NCBI RefSeq assembly: GCF_001411555.2
Contig: NC_049916.1
Location: forward strand, 11,993,945-12,057,944
Length of the DNA stretch: 64,000 nucleotides
Direction of reading: 5' to 3'
Origin: Juglans regia
Lineage: Eukaryota > Streptophyta > Magnoliopsida > Fagales > Juglandaceae
Position numbers and translations under genes: made by a program. Of the stretch, positions 31,246 through 43,106 are shown in pieces. How positions within the stretch are numbered: position 1 is the stretch's first letter; each line of letters opens with the position of its first letter. The notes beneath the pieces are model-generated. The model worked only from the letters and a program-made list of their open reading frames with translations, made no database searches and was not told the origin of the DNA.

Positions 31246-34184
31246 TGTAATGACCCAAAAAAAATTTGAATTTCTTTAGACTTTAGAGAACATCGTGAAT
31301 CCTATAAAGATTTCACGAATTGAGAGACTGATTAGGTTTTAGTCTGTCAGCATAGTCGAATCCTGACCCACTATGGTGCTAGAGTTACCTTTCTATTTAT
31401 TTAAGGCACTTAGAAATACAAGTTGGTGAAACGAATTGCACCATTAGCACGGATAAATATTTAGAATTTTACGGTGCAATAATACGTTTCCCGCTTTTTG
31501 GATGAATAGTAGCCAATAGTTTCTTTTTATTTAATTAAGGTACTTAGGAGTCAAATTTAGTGAAACAAATTGCACCAGTAGACTCATTATTATATATGAT
31601 TTTATGGTGTAATGAAAAGTTTCACAATTTCTTAGTTGAATAGTAACACCCAACATAGCACCGCATGACAACCGATCCAAACAATTGTCAAATTGCCATG
31701 TAGAGTGTCCAAATCCACTTTGAATCACTAGAATTATTTTTTAGTTTGAACATGACACAATCCTAGCCATTCATTCGAATAGTAATAGGGCAGTTGTCAC
31801 ATGGAGAATGAAGTGTGATGGAATGGAGGGTACATCAAGCCATGTAATCATGCCATCTATGCCAAACACTATTCCGACCAACTGAATAGGGTTTCAACCC
31901 TAAACTATTGGAAACCAACCAAAACCCTAAATCCCATGTGTTGGCAATAACCTTAAACTTGGTTTCCAAACCCTAAAATGGCAGGTTTTATTAAGTGTTT
32001 AATTACTTTTGATTAAATTACTCCCACATGCTATTAACCACCCAATTACAAACTCACACACCATTAACCACTCTCTTATATCTTAATAATTACTTTGGTA
32101 AGAGAAAATTTGGATTTGGACTTGATCCAATTGAAACCCTAAATGAAACCCTCTATATATCCCAAATTGTAGCCCACTCGGTTAGGCCCACATTTCACCC
32201 ACCGAAAGCCACCACCAAGCCAAGTTTCTTGAGGAATTTTCTTCATTCTCCCAAGGCCAAGGCTATGGCTAAAATGACACTCATTTGCTAGCTCTAAATA
32301 GTCACTTGATGGGAATAAAAAAGGCTACACAAACCCTAGCCCCACTAGGCCAGACTGCAGCTAGAAACAACAGTTGTGCAGCCCTCTTATCCCCCTCCTT
32401 TTGGCTGCCACCTTCCCATCCAAGGGTCAAACACCCACCCCATGCATCCCCTCTCAAATATCACATGCGCCATGTATTTCCATTCCACACATAGCCTTTT
32501 TCCCTCACTTTTCTAGAGAAAAATCGAGAGAGTTCTTGAGGCAGTTTTTGGTCTTTTATTTCCAGCCTTTTGTAAGTCAATTTTTATGACTCCATCTTCT
32601 TGTATCCTTTTTACTTCTTGAGTCTAGTTTATGTGTATATATGCTGGAAAATGTTTCATGGAGTTTTCATTGGTGAAAGTTAAGTATGTTGATGCAAAGG
32701 TCACAGTGGTAACAATTTTGATGTTTGTGTGAAACTTTGAAAGTTTACTTAAGTTTTTAGTAAAATCCTGGATAGATCTTGCTATGATGAAGTGTTAACA
32801 TGTTAATATGCAAGTTACATTTTTATAATAGAGTCTTGCATGATTTTGAGGTGTTAGAAACTGGATGACTCAAAATAGTTTTTGTTTTGGTGAAGTTGTG
32901 ATTTTTTGGTTATTGAAAATTGATCTAATGGCTTTGATCTTCACATATGTTGTTCTTGAGGCTTTGATATATGTGTTGAGACTTTATTTTTGGAGGATAT
33001 TGGTTTAGATTCTTAATGGAATGTTGTTACACATGCAAAAGTTTGTTTAAAACTCAATCTAGAGGCTCTCGTGTATGAGTTGTTGGATGGGTGAAATTCT
33101 TGCCAAGTCATGCTTAGATAAAGTTATAACTTGAATATGAGGTATATGGTTACATTTCTTGAAGATTGGTTGCATGGAAATCAAGGATCTAATGGTTTTG
33201 TTTCAAGTCCAAAGCATGCTATACTCGGTTCTGGTGTTTTAGTGTAAGCCAATCATTTTATGAAATTGTTTGTAATTTTTGGTTGTTTAGTCAAGTAGGA
33301 TAGCACCTGATTTTGAATGATTAACATGATAGGAGAATATTTATGGACTTTTGGAGTCCTTTGAGTTGATTTGGAAAGTGCAAGACCAAGAACATCATGG
33401 AACTATATTTGACCTAAACTTGGTATTTTGGCATCTTTGTTGATGTGATGAGTTTAAGATTTTTATAAATATGTATGTTGGTGTTTTAGCATGATTTTAG
33501 AACCTATGATGTGATTTTTGAGTGTTGTAAAAATCGATTTAAGCATGTTAGTTTGTTGGTTGGCCAAATTGCAACAAAACTCATGTTTTTGCCTATAACA
33601 TGAATTGGCCAAGGAATAGTTCTCCTAGTTGTGTTTTGTTTTAGGTTTTCTGATTTGATATTTGGATTTACAACAAAGAATTTACATGATGAATGTAAAT
33701 TTTGGTAATATTTGGAGTTAGTATGCAAAATCTTTACTTTTAAGGGCAAAGTTATAATTTCCCACAAGTAAAAGGGTAACTTTGCAATTTTAGCCATAAG
33801 TCACTAATTTTTATGTTTTTAAGTATTTAGTGAGATATTCTACCTTAGAAATATCTCATTTCAGTTAACAACTCTTACGCTCAGTTTTTGTAACACTAAC
33901 CACTGTAAGTTAGCCTCTAATTTACTCTCGGTGTATTTATATATGTACGCTAGTATGATTGTTAATGTATTATTCTTGTCACTTATGATTATTAAATTGT
34001 TATAATATGCCATGTCATGTCATGTATTACAGTTCATGCTTATCTATCACATACCATGATATGCCACATCATCTGTCATATATATTTATTTTGTTACTTG
34101 CCATGCTATATCACATGCATTGAGTATGCCATAAAATATTTTTTAGTCATTTGGAGTCTTTTAATTTTATCACGCTCCCAAGTG

Positions 34185-34206
34185 CTAGGATGATGAGTTA
34201 TTCTAG
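34185..34206 (+). promoter_or_regulatory. Stem SL-a in LTR D
   Basis: CTAGGAT pairs with ATTCTAG; one G-C pair has become G.T, which still pairs in RNA. Confidence 0.5.
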
Positions 34207-34726
34207 TCCAACGCTTTTGTCCACTTTGGAGTATTTAAACTAGTTGTGAAATTCTCTGGGTTGACAAAGTACCGTCAATAGGCTTCAAATGAGACCTAAG
34301 TAATTGGTTACGAGAGCAACGTTAGGCACACACTTCCGGTGGTGCCAACTTGATATTTATCAGTTTTAAATCAGTTTAGTTACCATGACGTGCTCACAGC
34401 TAGTGTAGATGCTTGTGATGTGATGAAGTACCAGTAAGAGCACACGGCTCAAGGGGACCATGTAGCATGCACAGTTTCACGTTTAATCAACCATGTATAT
34501 GTTGAACAAGGTCTCATGTTCATCTCATGTTTAGTTCAGTCAAGTTATGTTATGTCCATGTGCAATCATGTTATTTTCAAGTCAATTACATGTCGTGCTA
34601 TTTGCCAAGTCATGTTAGCATGTTCATATGATGATGCATACATGTCATTTTACTGTCATGCATACATATGTATATTGTTGGTAGCTTAGTAGCTTACTTA
34701 CTTAGATTTGTAAAAAAATATCACTT

Positions 34727-34760
34727 GGTAGTCTCAACTATCATTCCTCCTGGAATGATA
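34727..34760 (+). promoter_or_regulatory. Stem-loops SL-2 and SL-3 in LTR D
   Basis: SL-2 is GGTAGT/ACTATC (34727-34742, one G.T). SL-3 is TATCATTCC/GGAATGATA (34739-34760), perfect with the T-A variant. SL-1 is largely lost. Confidence 0.55.
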
Positions 34761-35253
34761 TACGATATGTCAGGATCTCGAGAACCCATGCACGACAGAC
34801 TGGACGAGGTCGAGTAGTCCACAACATGACGACGAGGAATTGATAGCTTTAGTTATCCACTTTTTGGATGTGATTTTAGATATTATAGCCGAGTTGCATG
34901 AGCGGTTTAGCAATTTAGTGTAGTAGTTTTATTTCAAGTATGTAATTATGGAGCACTGTCTCCAGTACTTATTTTGTTACAGACTAGTTGGACAATTGTT
35001 GTAACCTTTTTGGACATCAATTTTTATGTGATTTATGAAGTATATTTATGTTTTTGGGATATAGTACTTCTAGTACAATGTGTATTGCTCAAAGAAAAAA
35101 ATTATCCGTAGAGAATATTGCATATTATTATATGCATGCTAGGTGCATTGTATCTTTAACTATCATGAACAGAGGTATGTAACCTTGTGCTACACGTCCT
35201 GACACTTCAAGTTTCGTCAAATCCCAAGTGAGGGTTGTAGGCATCACAATTTT

Positions 35254-36628
35254 TGCCTTCCACTCAACATGGAATGAATTTCTTCTTTGCCTTCCTTTTC
35301 TCCTGGAAGGTGGCCTGCCCTCCTTCACTTGTGTGGTCCTCACATCCTCCCCCCTCATTATAAAGAATTGTAGTGAGGACTCTCCCCTTGATATGACATA
35401 TCAAGGGAGGCGATCTAGATTTTAGGTCCTTTGGTGTTCTTGATCTACTTCGATTGATGAGGGGACTTACCTTCACCTAGATCCATTAGCAAACTCTCAC
35501 TGTCCACTATTGGAACTAGAGCTTCCACGTTCTTTGACCTTGACTTACAACATAGTGCATCTACGACTAAATTAGCTTTTCCTGAGTGATACTTGATTTC
35601 ACACCTGTAGTCGCTTATGGCCTCCAACCATCTCTGCTACCTCATATTAGGGTGCTTCAAACTCTTATGGTTCGTGTACACCTCGCACTCTTCACCATAT
35701 AGGTAATGTCGCCATATCTTTAAGGCAAATATAACTACTACCAACTCCATGTCATGCATAGGATATTTATTCTCATGATCCTTTAATTGCTTCTGTGTAT
35801 GCCACTACTCTTCCTTCTTGCATTAGGACGCATCCTAATCCATACTTGCGATGTGTCACTGTAAACCACAAATGGCTTGTGAGGTTTTGGTAACTATAAC
35901 AGAGGAGTTATGGTTGGCCTTCCCTTCAATTCCTCGAAACTTTACTCACACTTGTTGGTCCAAAGCAACTTAGAATTCTTCCTAGTCACGTCAAAAGAAA
36001 ACTTGATAACTTAGAAGGCTTCCACAAGCCTCCTATAGCAACCGACTAAGTCGAAGAAACTTCTAACCTCATGCATTGTGGTAGGACATTGCCAACCCAC
36101 CACTGCTTCAATCTTGCTTAGGTCCACCACACTCATTCTCTAGATGTCACGTGACCAAGGAATCTAACTTCCTCTAGCGAAAACTCACACTTGTGGAGTT
36201 TAGTGAATAGCTGCTGTTCCTTGAGCTTTCCTCACACCAACCTCAAGTGATCCTCGACATTCTTGGAGTACACCAGAATATCATTTATGAACACTAACAG
36301 AAACAAATCCAAGAATGATTTTTTCATCCTGTTCATAATATCCATGAATGTCGCAGGCGCATTAGTTAAACCAAATGGCATCAATGTAAACTTGTAATGG
36401 ACATACCGCATTCAAAATGCTATTTTTGGTTTGTCACCCTCCTTAATTCTTAACTGGTGATAACCAAATCTAAGATCAATCTTAGAAAATACAACAACTC
36501 CTTGCAATTGATCAAACAAATCATCTATCATTGGAAGGGGGTATATATTCTTTATGGTCACCTTATTCAGTTCTCGGTAATCAATAGCCATTGGACTAGG
36601 TTTCTTGAACCAAACTCTCTTCAACCAC
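35254..36628 (-). pseudogene. Ty3/gypsy (chromovirus-like) pol fragment: RT and partial RNase H
   Basis: The RT starts near 36620 with [20 protein letters not shown] and [17 protein letters not shown], and after a stop it continues [18 protein letters not shown]. The active site reads [10 protein letters not shown] near 36280, with Asn for the first catalytic Asp of the usual xxDD box. RNase H remains as SDYRCEIKYHSGKANLVVDA near 35600. Several stops and frameshifts interrupt it. Integrase is missing, and the last 200 bp look non-coding. It abuts LTR D on one side and E on the other. Confidence 0.85.
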
Positions 36629-37745
36629 TAAATGAAAGTCTTAACACCTACATGAAAGTCTTAAGAACAACATATATGAATTTCATAGCAATTGGACTAG
36701 GTTTCTAGAACCAACAAATATCATAACCTCAAAACAAAACTATTTTGTGTGATCCAATTTCATTTTCAAAGAAAATATGTATAACTCTTTAATATAAATG
36801 CTAACATGCTTTGGATCAACTCATGACATGTATAAAAATGTGTTAGCATTTCATCATATCAATACCTACCGCTAACTTCAACAAAAACGTCATCAAAACA
36901 TCAAGATTGCACACCATCATCCAAACTGTCGTCTAATATGAGCCTTACATGCTCAAACCCAATTTTCACCAATCACTAGTAATAAAAAATTACATGAAAT
37001 GTATTACTGGAAACTAAACTCAAAGATGAAGAAATCATACGAAGGGAGTTTCATGAGAATTACAAGGGGTTCAATAAAAGTGGCGTGAGAACAACCAGAA
37101 AAACTTCCACTTGAGTTCACTCCAAATAAGTGAAAGAAAGGTAACCAAAGCTTGAAAGGATTGCATGGGACGTCCTTTATCGGAGGAGAGGGCTGATTGG
37201 GGATGGATGAATGACCTCTTGATGGGAGTTTTGCAGCCAAAATAGTGGGAAAACCCATGGGCTACTCAGCCCATGGTATTGGGTTGCTACCACTGAGAGG
37301 CGTAGGTGATTTTGGGTGGCTATGTGGTCTGTCATTGTGACGCCCCCAAATTCCGCTTGGGATCGGACGGACATTTGAAGTGTCGAGACATGCAACACAA
37401 GATTACCTGCCCCCGTTCATGACATATAAGATGCAATATTCCTAACATGCATCTAGCATTATGCAATATTCGCAGCGGATAATTTTTTTCTTTAGCAATA
37501 CTATGCACCAAACTAAAATATCCCAAATACTTAAAACATACTCCATACTTAACGACATACTAAACAACTAAGATCACAATAATAGTCCATAAGGTTGTGA
37601 TCAAAAGAGTGCTGGAGATTGAACTCCACCAATACAAGTAGTAATCTGAGGTAACTATTGTAATACCATCTACGTCGCACCGTCGCTTAGTCGGCCGTTT
37701 CCAGTTGGTCGATTCCCGGTTCTCCTTCAGATCCTATAACAAAAT

Positions 37746-37804
37746 CTACCATTCGGGGGGAATGGTAGTTGGGACTACCATAGTGAGATTTGATTACAAA
37801 TCTC
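37746..37804 (-). promoter_or_regulatory. Stem-loop chain SL-1/2/3 in LTR B
   Basis: In plus coordinates SL-3 is 37746-37768, SL-2 37764-37779 and SL-1 37785-37804. The stems are the same as in LTR A, including the arm shared by SL-2 and SL-3. Confidence 0.6.
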
Positions 37805-38365
37805 AGCAAGTTAACAGAAAACTTCCACACAGGTTAATGATGCATGCATGGCAGTAAAAGCATCAAAGCATAATCAAATCATAAGTAATCATAGCATAAC
37901 TTGACATACAACATAACATAACTGGCATAACTTAAACTGAAACTGAAGCTTAGCATGAACGTGACTTGAAACATAGCATGAACGTGAACTTGAAATATAA
38001 CATGGACTTAAAACATAACATGAACGTGAACATGCATAATTTGAACATGAACTTGAGCATGACATAACATAAATGTGAACTTGGAACATAACGTAAATGT
38101 GAACATAACATAACATGAACTTAAAACATATTCTTGTCTCATGGGATTACCATGATTGCGTGAACGTAAACTTGAACGTAACATAACGTGAACTTGAAAC
38201 ATGACTTGAACGTGAAATACATGAACTTGAAATCTTATTCAATAGGCTTAATCATTAAAGTGACCATATGGGTGCTACACAGGTCCCCTTGAGCCGTGTG
38301 TCCCTGTCGATTACCGCATCACATCACAGGTTTCTATACCAGCTGTGAGTGCGTTAATACGTACT

Positions 38366-38513
38366 CCACAGTTGTTGTGGCCCCACGTATTCTACGTGTC
38401 ACAATTGCTGTGTCTCACGTAGTGTATGCTCCACAGTTGTTGTGGCCCCATACTTCATACTCCACAGTTGTTGTGGCCCCATGACTTATTTGTTTGTGCC
38501 ACACTTGCTGTGG
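38366..38513 (-). repeat. Five phased mini-palindromes in LTR B
   Basis: CCACA-N5-TGTGG palindromes are at 38366, 38431, 38462 and 38499, with CACA-N5-TGTG at 38400. Centre spacings are 33, 32, 31 and 37 bp, the mirror of LTR A. Confidence 0.7.
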
Positions 38514-38669
38514 ACACACGTAACGTAATGTGTGGCACCATCGGCGTTAGTGCCTGGCGCGCTCCGGTGACCAGCTAATTAGGCCCATTCGCAACCTGTT
38601 GACTGTACTTTGTCAACCCAGGGAATTTCACACCTATTTAGACACTCCAGCGTGAACAAAGGAGTTCCA

Positions 38670-38691
38670 CTAGGATATTACCCCATCCTAG
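38670..38691 (-). promoter_or_regulatory. Stem SL-a in LTR B
   Basis: CTAGGAT and ATCCTAG pair exactly as in LTRs A and C. Confidence 0.6.
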
Positions 38692-41600
38692 CGCTTAGGG
38701 TCGTGATTGACATGAATAACTTAACTGGCATACATGACATTTCGTAACGTGACGTAACATGATCGTGACATAAAAGACAAAAGTCCTGACGTAGCATAAC
38801 ATGACATGAACATAAGATGACAGACATGACATACTTCAAGACATAAATGTAACAGAATACATTTCATAACATGGCATACATGTAACATGCAACATTTCGT
38901 AACATGGCATACCATATAACAGACAACATTTCATAACATGGTGTAACATGTGACAGTGAATCTTACATGACATGAAATACATGTAACAGATGGCATACTT
39001 AACTTAACATGACATGCTTGCAATGTATAGGAATACGTGACAGAATATCTTTTGTAACAGATGAATAATTCATGACAGAATAAATTCTGTGTAACAGATA
39101 AATATGTAATGACTTGGCATGGCACATATGATAACATGCATACATACAATTTAGTTCCCTTACTTATCACTCATACACATTAAACTGATAGTAAGTTAAA
39201 AGCTAACTTACCTCGATCGTCGCGTTCTACTAGAATAAAGCGCGAAACACGAGGAACTGTAAAAGGTTATTCTAAAAGTTAGAAATTAATTACTAACAAT
39301 TAGAAATGTGAAAAGAGACAACTTAGAGTAAAATTACCATTTTACCCTCTACATGTGGGCAAATGACCATTTTACCCCCTAACTTAAGGATTTGATATCC
39401 TAATTCCAAAAAATTACCAAAATTTACATTCCTCATGTAAATTTTGTCCCAAACTCAAATCTCAACTCAGAAAAATTTAAAACCAATCACAACTATGAAA
39501 AACTCACTATGGCCGAAACCTACATAGGCCATTTGTCTTATTTTGGTTGCAATTCTTTCAAGTTCCAAAACTCATGAATAAACCAAAATCTTGTAACAAA
39601 GATCTTCCTATCCTAAGTTTAAAAACACCCTTAAAACTATCCATTAAGAAAAAGCTAATTATCAATACCAAACTTTTTGTAAAAAGACCCAAACTTTTTA
39701 ACAAAAAGTAAACCTTAAATCACAAGTTTTGACCTTAATAAAAACATCTCCAAGAATTCCAAAAAATCAAATCTTACTTCTAACATATTCATAACATCAT
39801 CCTAAGATCAAACATGCTTTAAAACATCAAACAAAACTCACCAAAAAACACAAAACAACACTTGGAGTTTTTGGTTTTAAACTTAGTCCAAAACAGAAAC
39901 TGATTTTCCCAACTAACTATGATCAATCTCTTGATCCATGGCTTAAAGACATGTGATCTTCAAACTAACACATCACATGGTTTAAAAATGTGTCCTAAAG
40001 AAGATCCAACCATCAAACTTAAAATCACATGGCTAAAATTTAATAAATAACTCAAAAACATCAAAGTTTAGGCCTAACCGAAATCCTCTTGCATAGAAAA
40101 TCATATCATTAAAAATAATACTAAATACCTTCGAAATAACATCCTAACATGTATATAAGAGGCTTAGGATCCTCATATAAAAATATCAAAGCCTTTGGAA
40201 TAAGATTAAACCACGAAATATTCAAACTTTCACCAAACAGAAACTGTTTTTCCACTTCCAGTTTTCAAGTTTCTAACTCTAAGCAAATCTATCATCAAAA
40301 GCTTTATTCATGCAACAAAACCTCAATGAACATTCATAAACACATGTTAACAACACTCCATAAAATTTTCGGACCAAGATAAGTCCATTAGCTTGGTCAA
40401 AACTTCCAAAACATAACATACTCTCCAGTTTCACGCCCAGAATGACCTTTCCATGGTTAAAAATACTTTTGACCGACCAAATGAGAATGGAATGAGACTA
40501 ATAATATATCCACGGAAACTAGACTCAAAGACGAACAACTTATGTGAAGTAATTATCGTGGGAAAATACTTACAAAGGGTCGTAAATGGCCACGCAAAAA
40601 GTCCCAGAAATCTGCCCGAGAGAGCTCTTTTGGGTTTCTCTCTAAGAACGGGAGAAAGAAGTGATAAAATGGAGAGAAGTATGTCTTGAACGACTTTAGA
40701 CTTCTGGAGGGAGAAGTTATGGGCTTGAATGACCCTTGATTGGAGGTGGATATGTGACATAAAGTGGAGAATAGAGAGGGGCAGAGACTGCTTGCAGCAG
40801 CTGTGAAAGATGGAGGTTGATGGAGTGAATTTCTCCTTTACATCAAGGCACTATTGGGTGCAGCCAATGGCAGTGGATGGTCTGCCATGTGGGGGAGGAA
40901 ACTTCTCCAAGAAGCTTTGCCAAGGTGGCCAATTTCGTGGGCCTTGGTGGGCCCCACCAAGTGGGCTTCAATTTGGGGTTTAAAGGGGGTTTGGTTAGGG
41001 TTTGAGATGCTATCAAGCCCAAAATCAATTTTTCTTGGCCCAATCAAATTCCCAAGGTTTAAAAGGTTGAATAATGATGTCATAACAAGGATTTTATTAA
41101 TTAATAGCATGTGGAAGTGATTTAATCAAGTGATTAAACACAATGCTAGAAATCGGATTAAAAAGGGTTTGGAGGCCAACTTTAGGGTTTGGGAAAACCA
41201 TTTAGGGTTTGGTTTCAACCAAGCTTTTGGGGTTTCAATTGGATTCCAATCATTTAGGGTTTTTCTAGGGTTGAAACCCTCTTTGGTCTGGCACAATTTG
41301 GTTGAACAGATGAAACACAACTTTGCTTAGGTGGCATGATCTCACACCTTGATTCCTTCACAAATCTATCTAATGGTTCTTCTTTGTGTCAAGTGTCTAA
41401 TACCATTCACTAAGTGTTGCTAAAATCTTGCCAAGTGTCCAAATAAAACTTCTCTAACCTAATTTGGACATTCCACACTGTGATTTTGAAAACACTGCAA
41501 TGGGTGCGCTTATCGAGGTTACTATTCACTCCAAAAAAATACATAATAAATTTAGTACTAAAAATTTCTAAATATTCATATTAACTTATAGTGAAAATCG

Positions 41601-42948
41601 TTTAACGAAATTCAACCCCGAAGTGCCCCTAAAAATAATTTCACAATTCTCAACAGACGTTTCGTCCGGAATTATGAAAATAAGTTATTGCGCCATAAAA
41701 TCCTAAATAATCCTCTGAGTCTAATGGCGTAGACCATAACGCATTCTGACACTTCTAACTACCTCAAATAATTAAACTCATATTACTAGCACCATAGTGA
41801 GTGATAACACTGACTATGTTGACAGACTAAAACCTATGCGATTGGTCGATTCGTAAAAACTTATGGGATTTTCACGAGATTCCTAAAGTCAATAGAAATT
41901 CCACCAATGAATTTCTAGCGGACTGTTACAGTCATCCATGTATTATTTGGGCTGACTGTCAGCTATAGGTCAATCTTGGGTGGCAGGAGAAACTTCCTCA
42001 ACAATCTTTGCATTGGTGGTGCTTTTTTTATGGGCCTAAATGACCCTAACCGAATGGGCCTCACTTAGGGTTTGAAAGGGGTTTGATTTAGGGTTTCGAA
42101 TTTGATCAATCCCAATTCCAACTTTTCTTGGCCCAATGAAATTAACAAGGTGTAATAGCATATATTTGAGTTGTTAATAACTTGCGAAAGTGATTTAATT
42201 AAGTGATTAAATCACTTAAGCTAAAACTAGCCATTTTAGGGTTTGGGGGAAAGATTTAGGGTTTTAGTTTCCTTCTTGGATCTTGGGGTTTCAATTGGAT
42301 TTCAAACGTTTGGAATTTCACTAGGGTTGAAACCCTCTTTTGGTTGGCTACAAAATATTTGGTTAGATGGAATAGTATTTAGCTTAGGTGGCATGATGAC
42401 ATGGCTTATTTGTCTTTCATTCCTCCACATTTCATCTCATCGTTCCTCCTTGTGCCAAGTATTTTACACTATTCACCAAGTATGGCTAGGATCATGCCAG
42501 TTGTCCAATAAAACTTCTCAAAGTTGTTTTGGACAATCAACATAGCGTTTTGATAATCGTCTGAATCGGGTGCCACATGACGCTATCTTGGGTGTTACCA
42601 TTCATTTGAAAAATCGCAAAATTAAACATTGCACAATAAAATTCTAAATAATCATACAAGTCTAGTGGTGCAATTCATTTCACAAAATTTAAGTCCCAAG
42701 TGTCTCTAATAAATTAAAAGGCATTTCCAAGCACTTCTCATCCTGAAAACAGAAAATGTCTTATTGCATCGTAAAATCCTAAATATTCATTTGAGACTAA
42801 TGGTGCAGTTTGTTTCTCAAACTCATACTTCTAAGTATCTCAAACAATTGGAACGACACTTTTGTCACCATAGAAGTATAACACTGACTGTGCTGACAAA
42901 CTAAAACCTAAAGAAATTCATCAACTGAATTTCTGGCAGGCTGTTACA

Positions 42949-43106
42949 ACAATGCTGCCCTCTAAGCATTTCAATGTTATCCCTTATGTGAGGGCCCCAC
43001 CAGAGGAAAGAGACAAACCCAAGGGATTGGATTGGAAATCATCCAAGAGATGATTGAGTAGGTCAAACTTATACGCACGAGGATGGTCAACCCTTAGAGA
43101 AGGTAG
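42949..43106. other. Unassigned junction between LTR E and the integrase fragment
   Basis: About 160 bp with no recognisable coding sequence. It lies between the LTR E start and the first recognisable integrase codons at 43107. Confidence 0.4.

Larger units (their letters stand above)
31246..35248 (+). mobile_element. Probable solo LTR D, 4,003 bp, TSD imperfect
   Basis: It starts TGTAATGACCC and ends GGGTTGTAGGCATCACA. The flanks AATTT (31241-31245) and ATTTT (35249-35253) are near but not exact duplicates. The first 150 bp parallel LTRs A/B/C (GGTTTTAGTCTGTCAGCATAG). SL-a and SL-2/3 are present. A relative, E, occupies 36629-42948. No genes are present. Confidence 0.8.
37331..41935 (-). 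mobile_element. Solo LTR B, 4,595 bp (37336-41930), TSD GTCAT
   Basis: GTCAT at 37331-37335 recurs at 41931-41935. On the minus strand it starts TGTAACAGTCCGCTAG and ends GGAATTTGGGGGCGTCACA. It is closely similar to C over the shared 3.9 kb and more distant from A. All A-family landmarks are present: phased palindromes, SL-a and SL-1/2/3. It is inserted in LTR E. Confidence 0.95.
36629..42948 (-). mobile_element. LTR E, 3'-truncated, split by solo LTR B
   Basis: On the minus strand it starts TGTAACAGCCTGCCAG at 42948, runs to 41936, is interrupted by LTR B plus its TSD, and continues from 37330 to about 36629. About 1.7 kb remains. It matches LTR D in order and wording (for example TTCATATATGTTGTTCTTAA against TTCACATATGTTGTTCTTGA). 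The junction with the pol fragment shows a short duplication. Confidence 0.7.

Noticed and set aside
40838..41330. Overlapping frames in LTR B and their twins in LTR C
   Set aside because: Both strands are open at once in LTR U3 sequence; their repetition only reflects the repeat copies.
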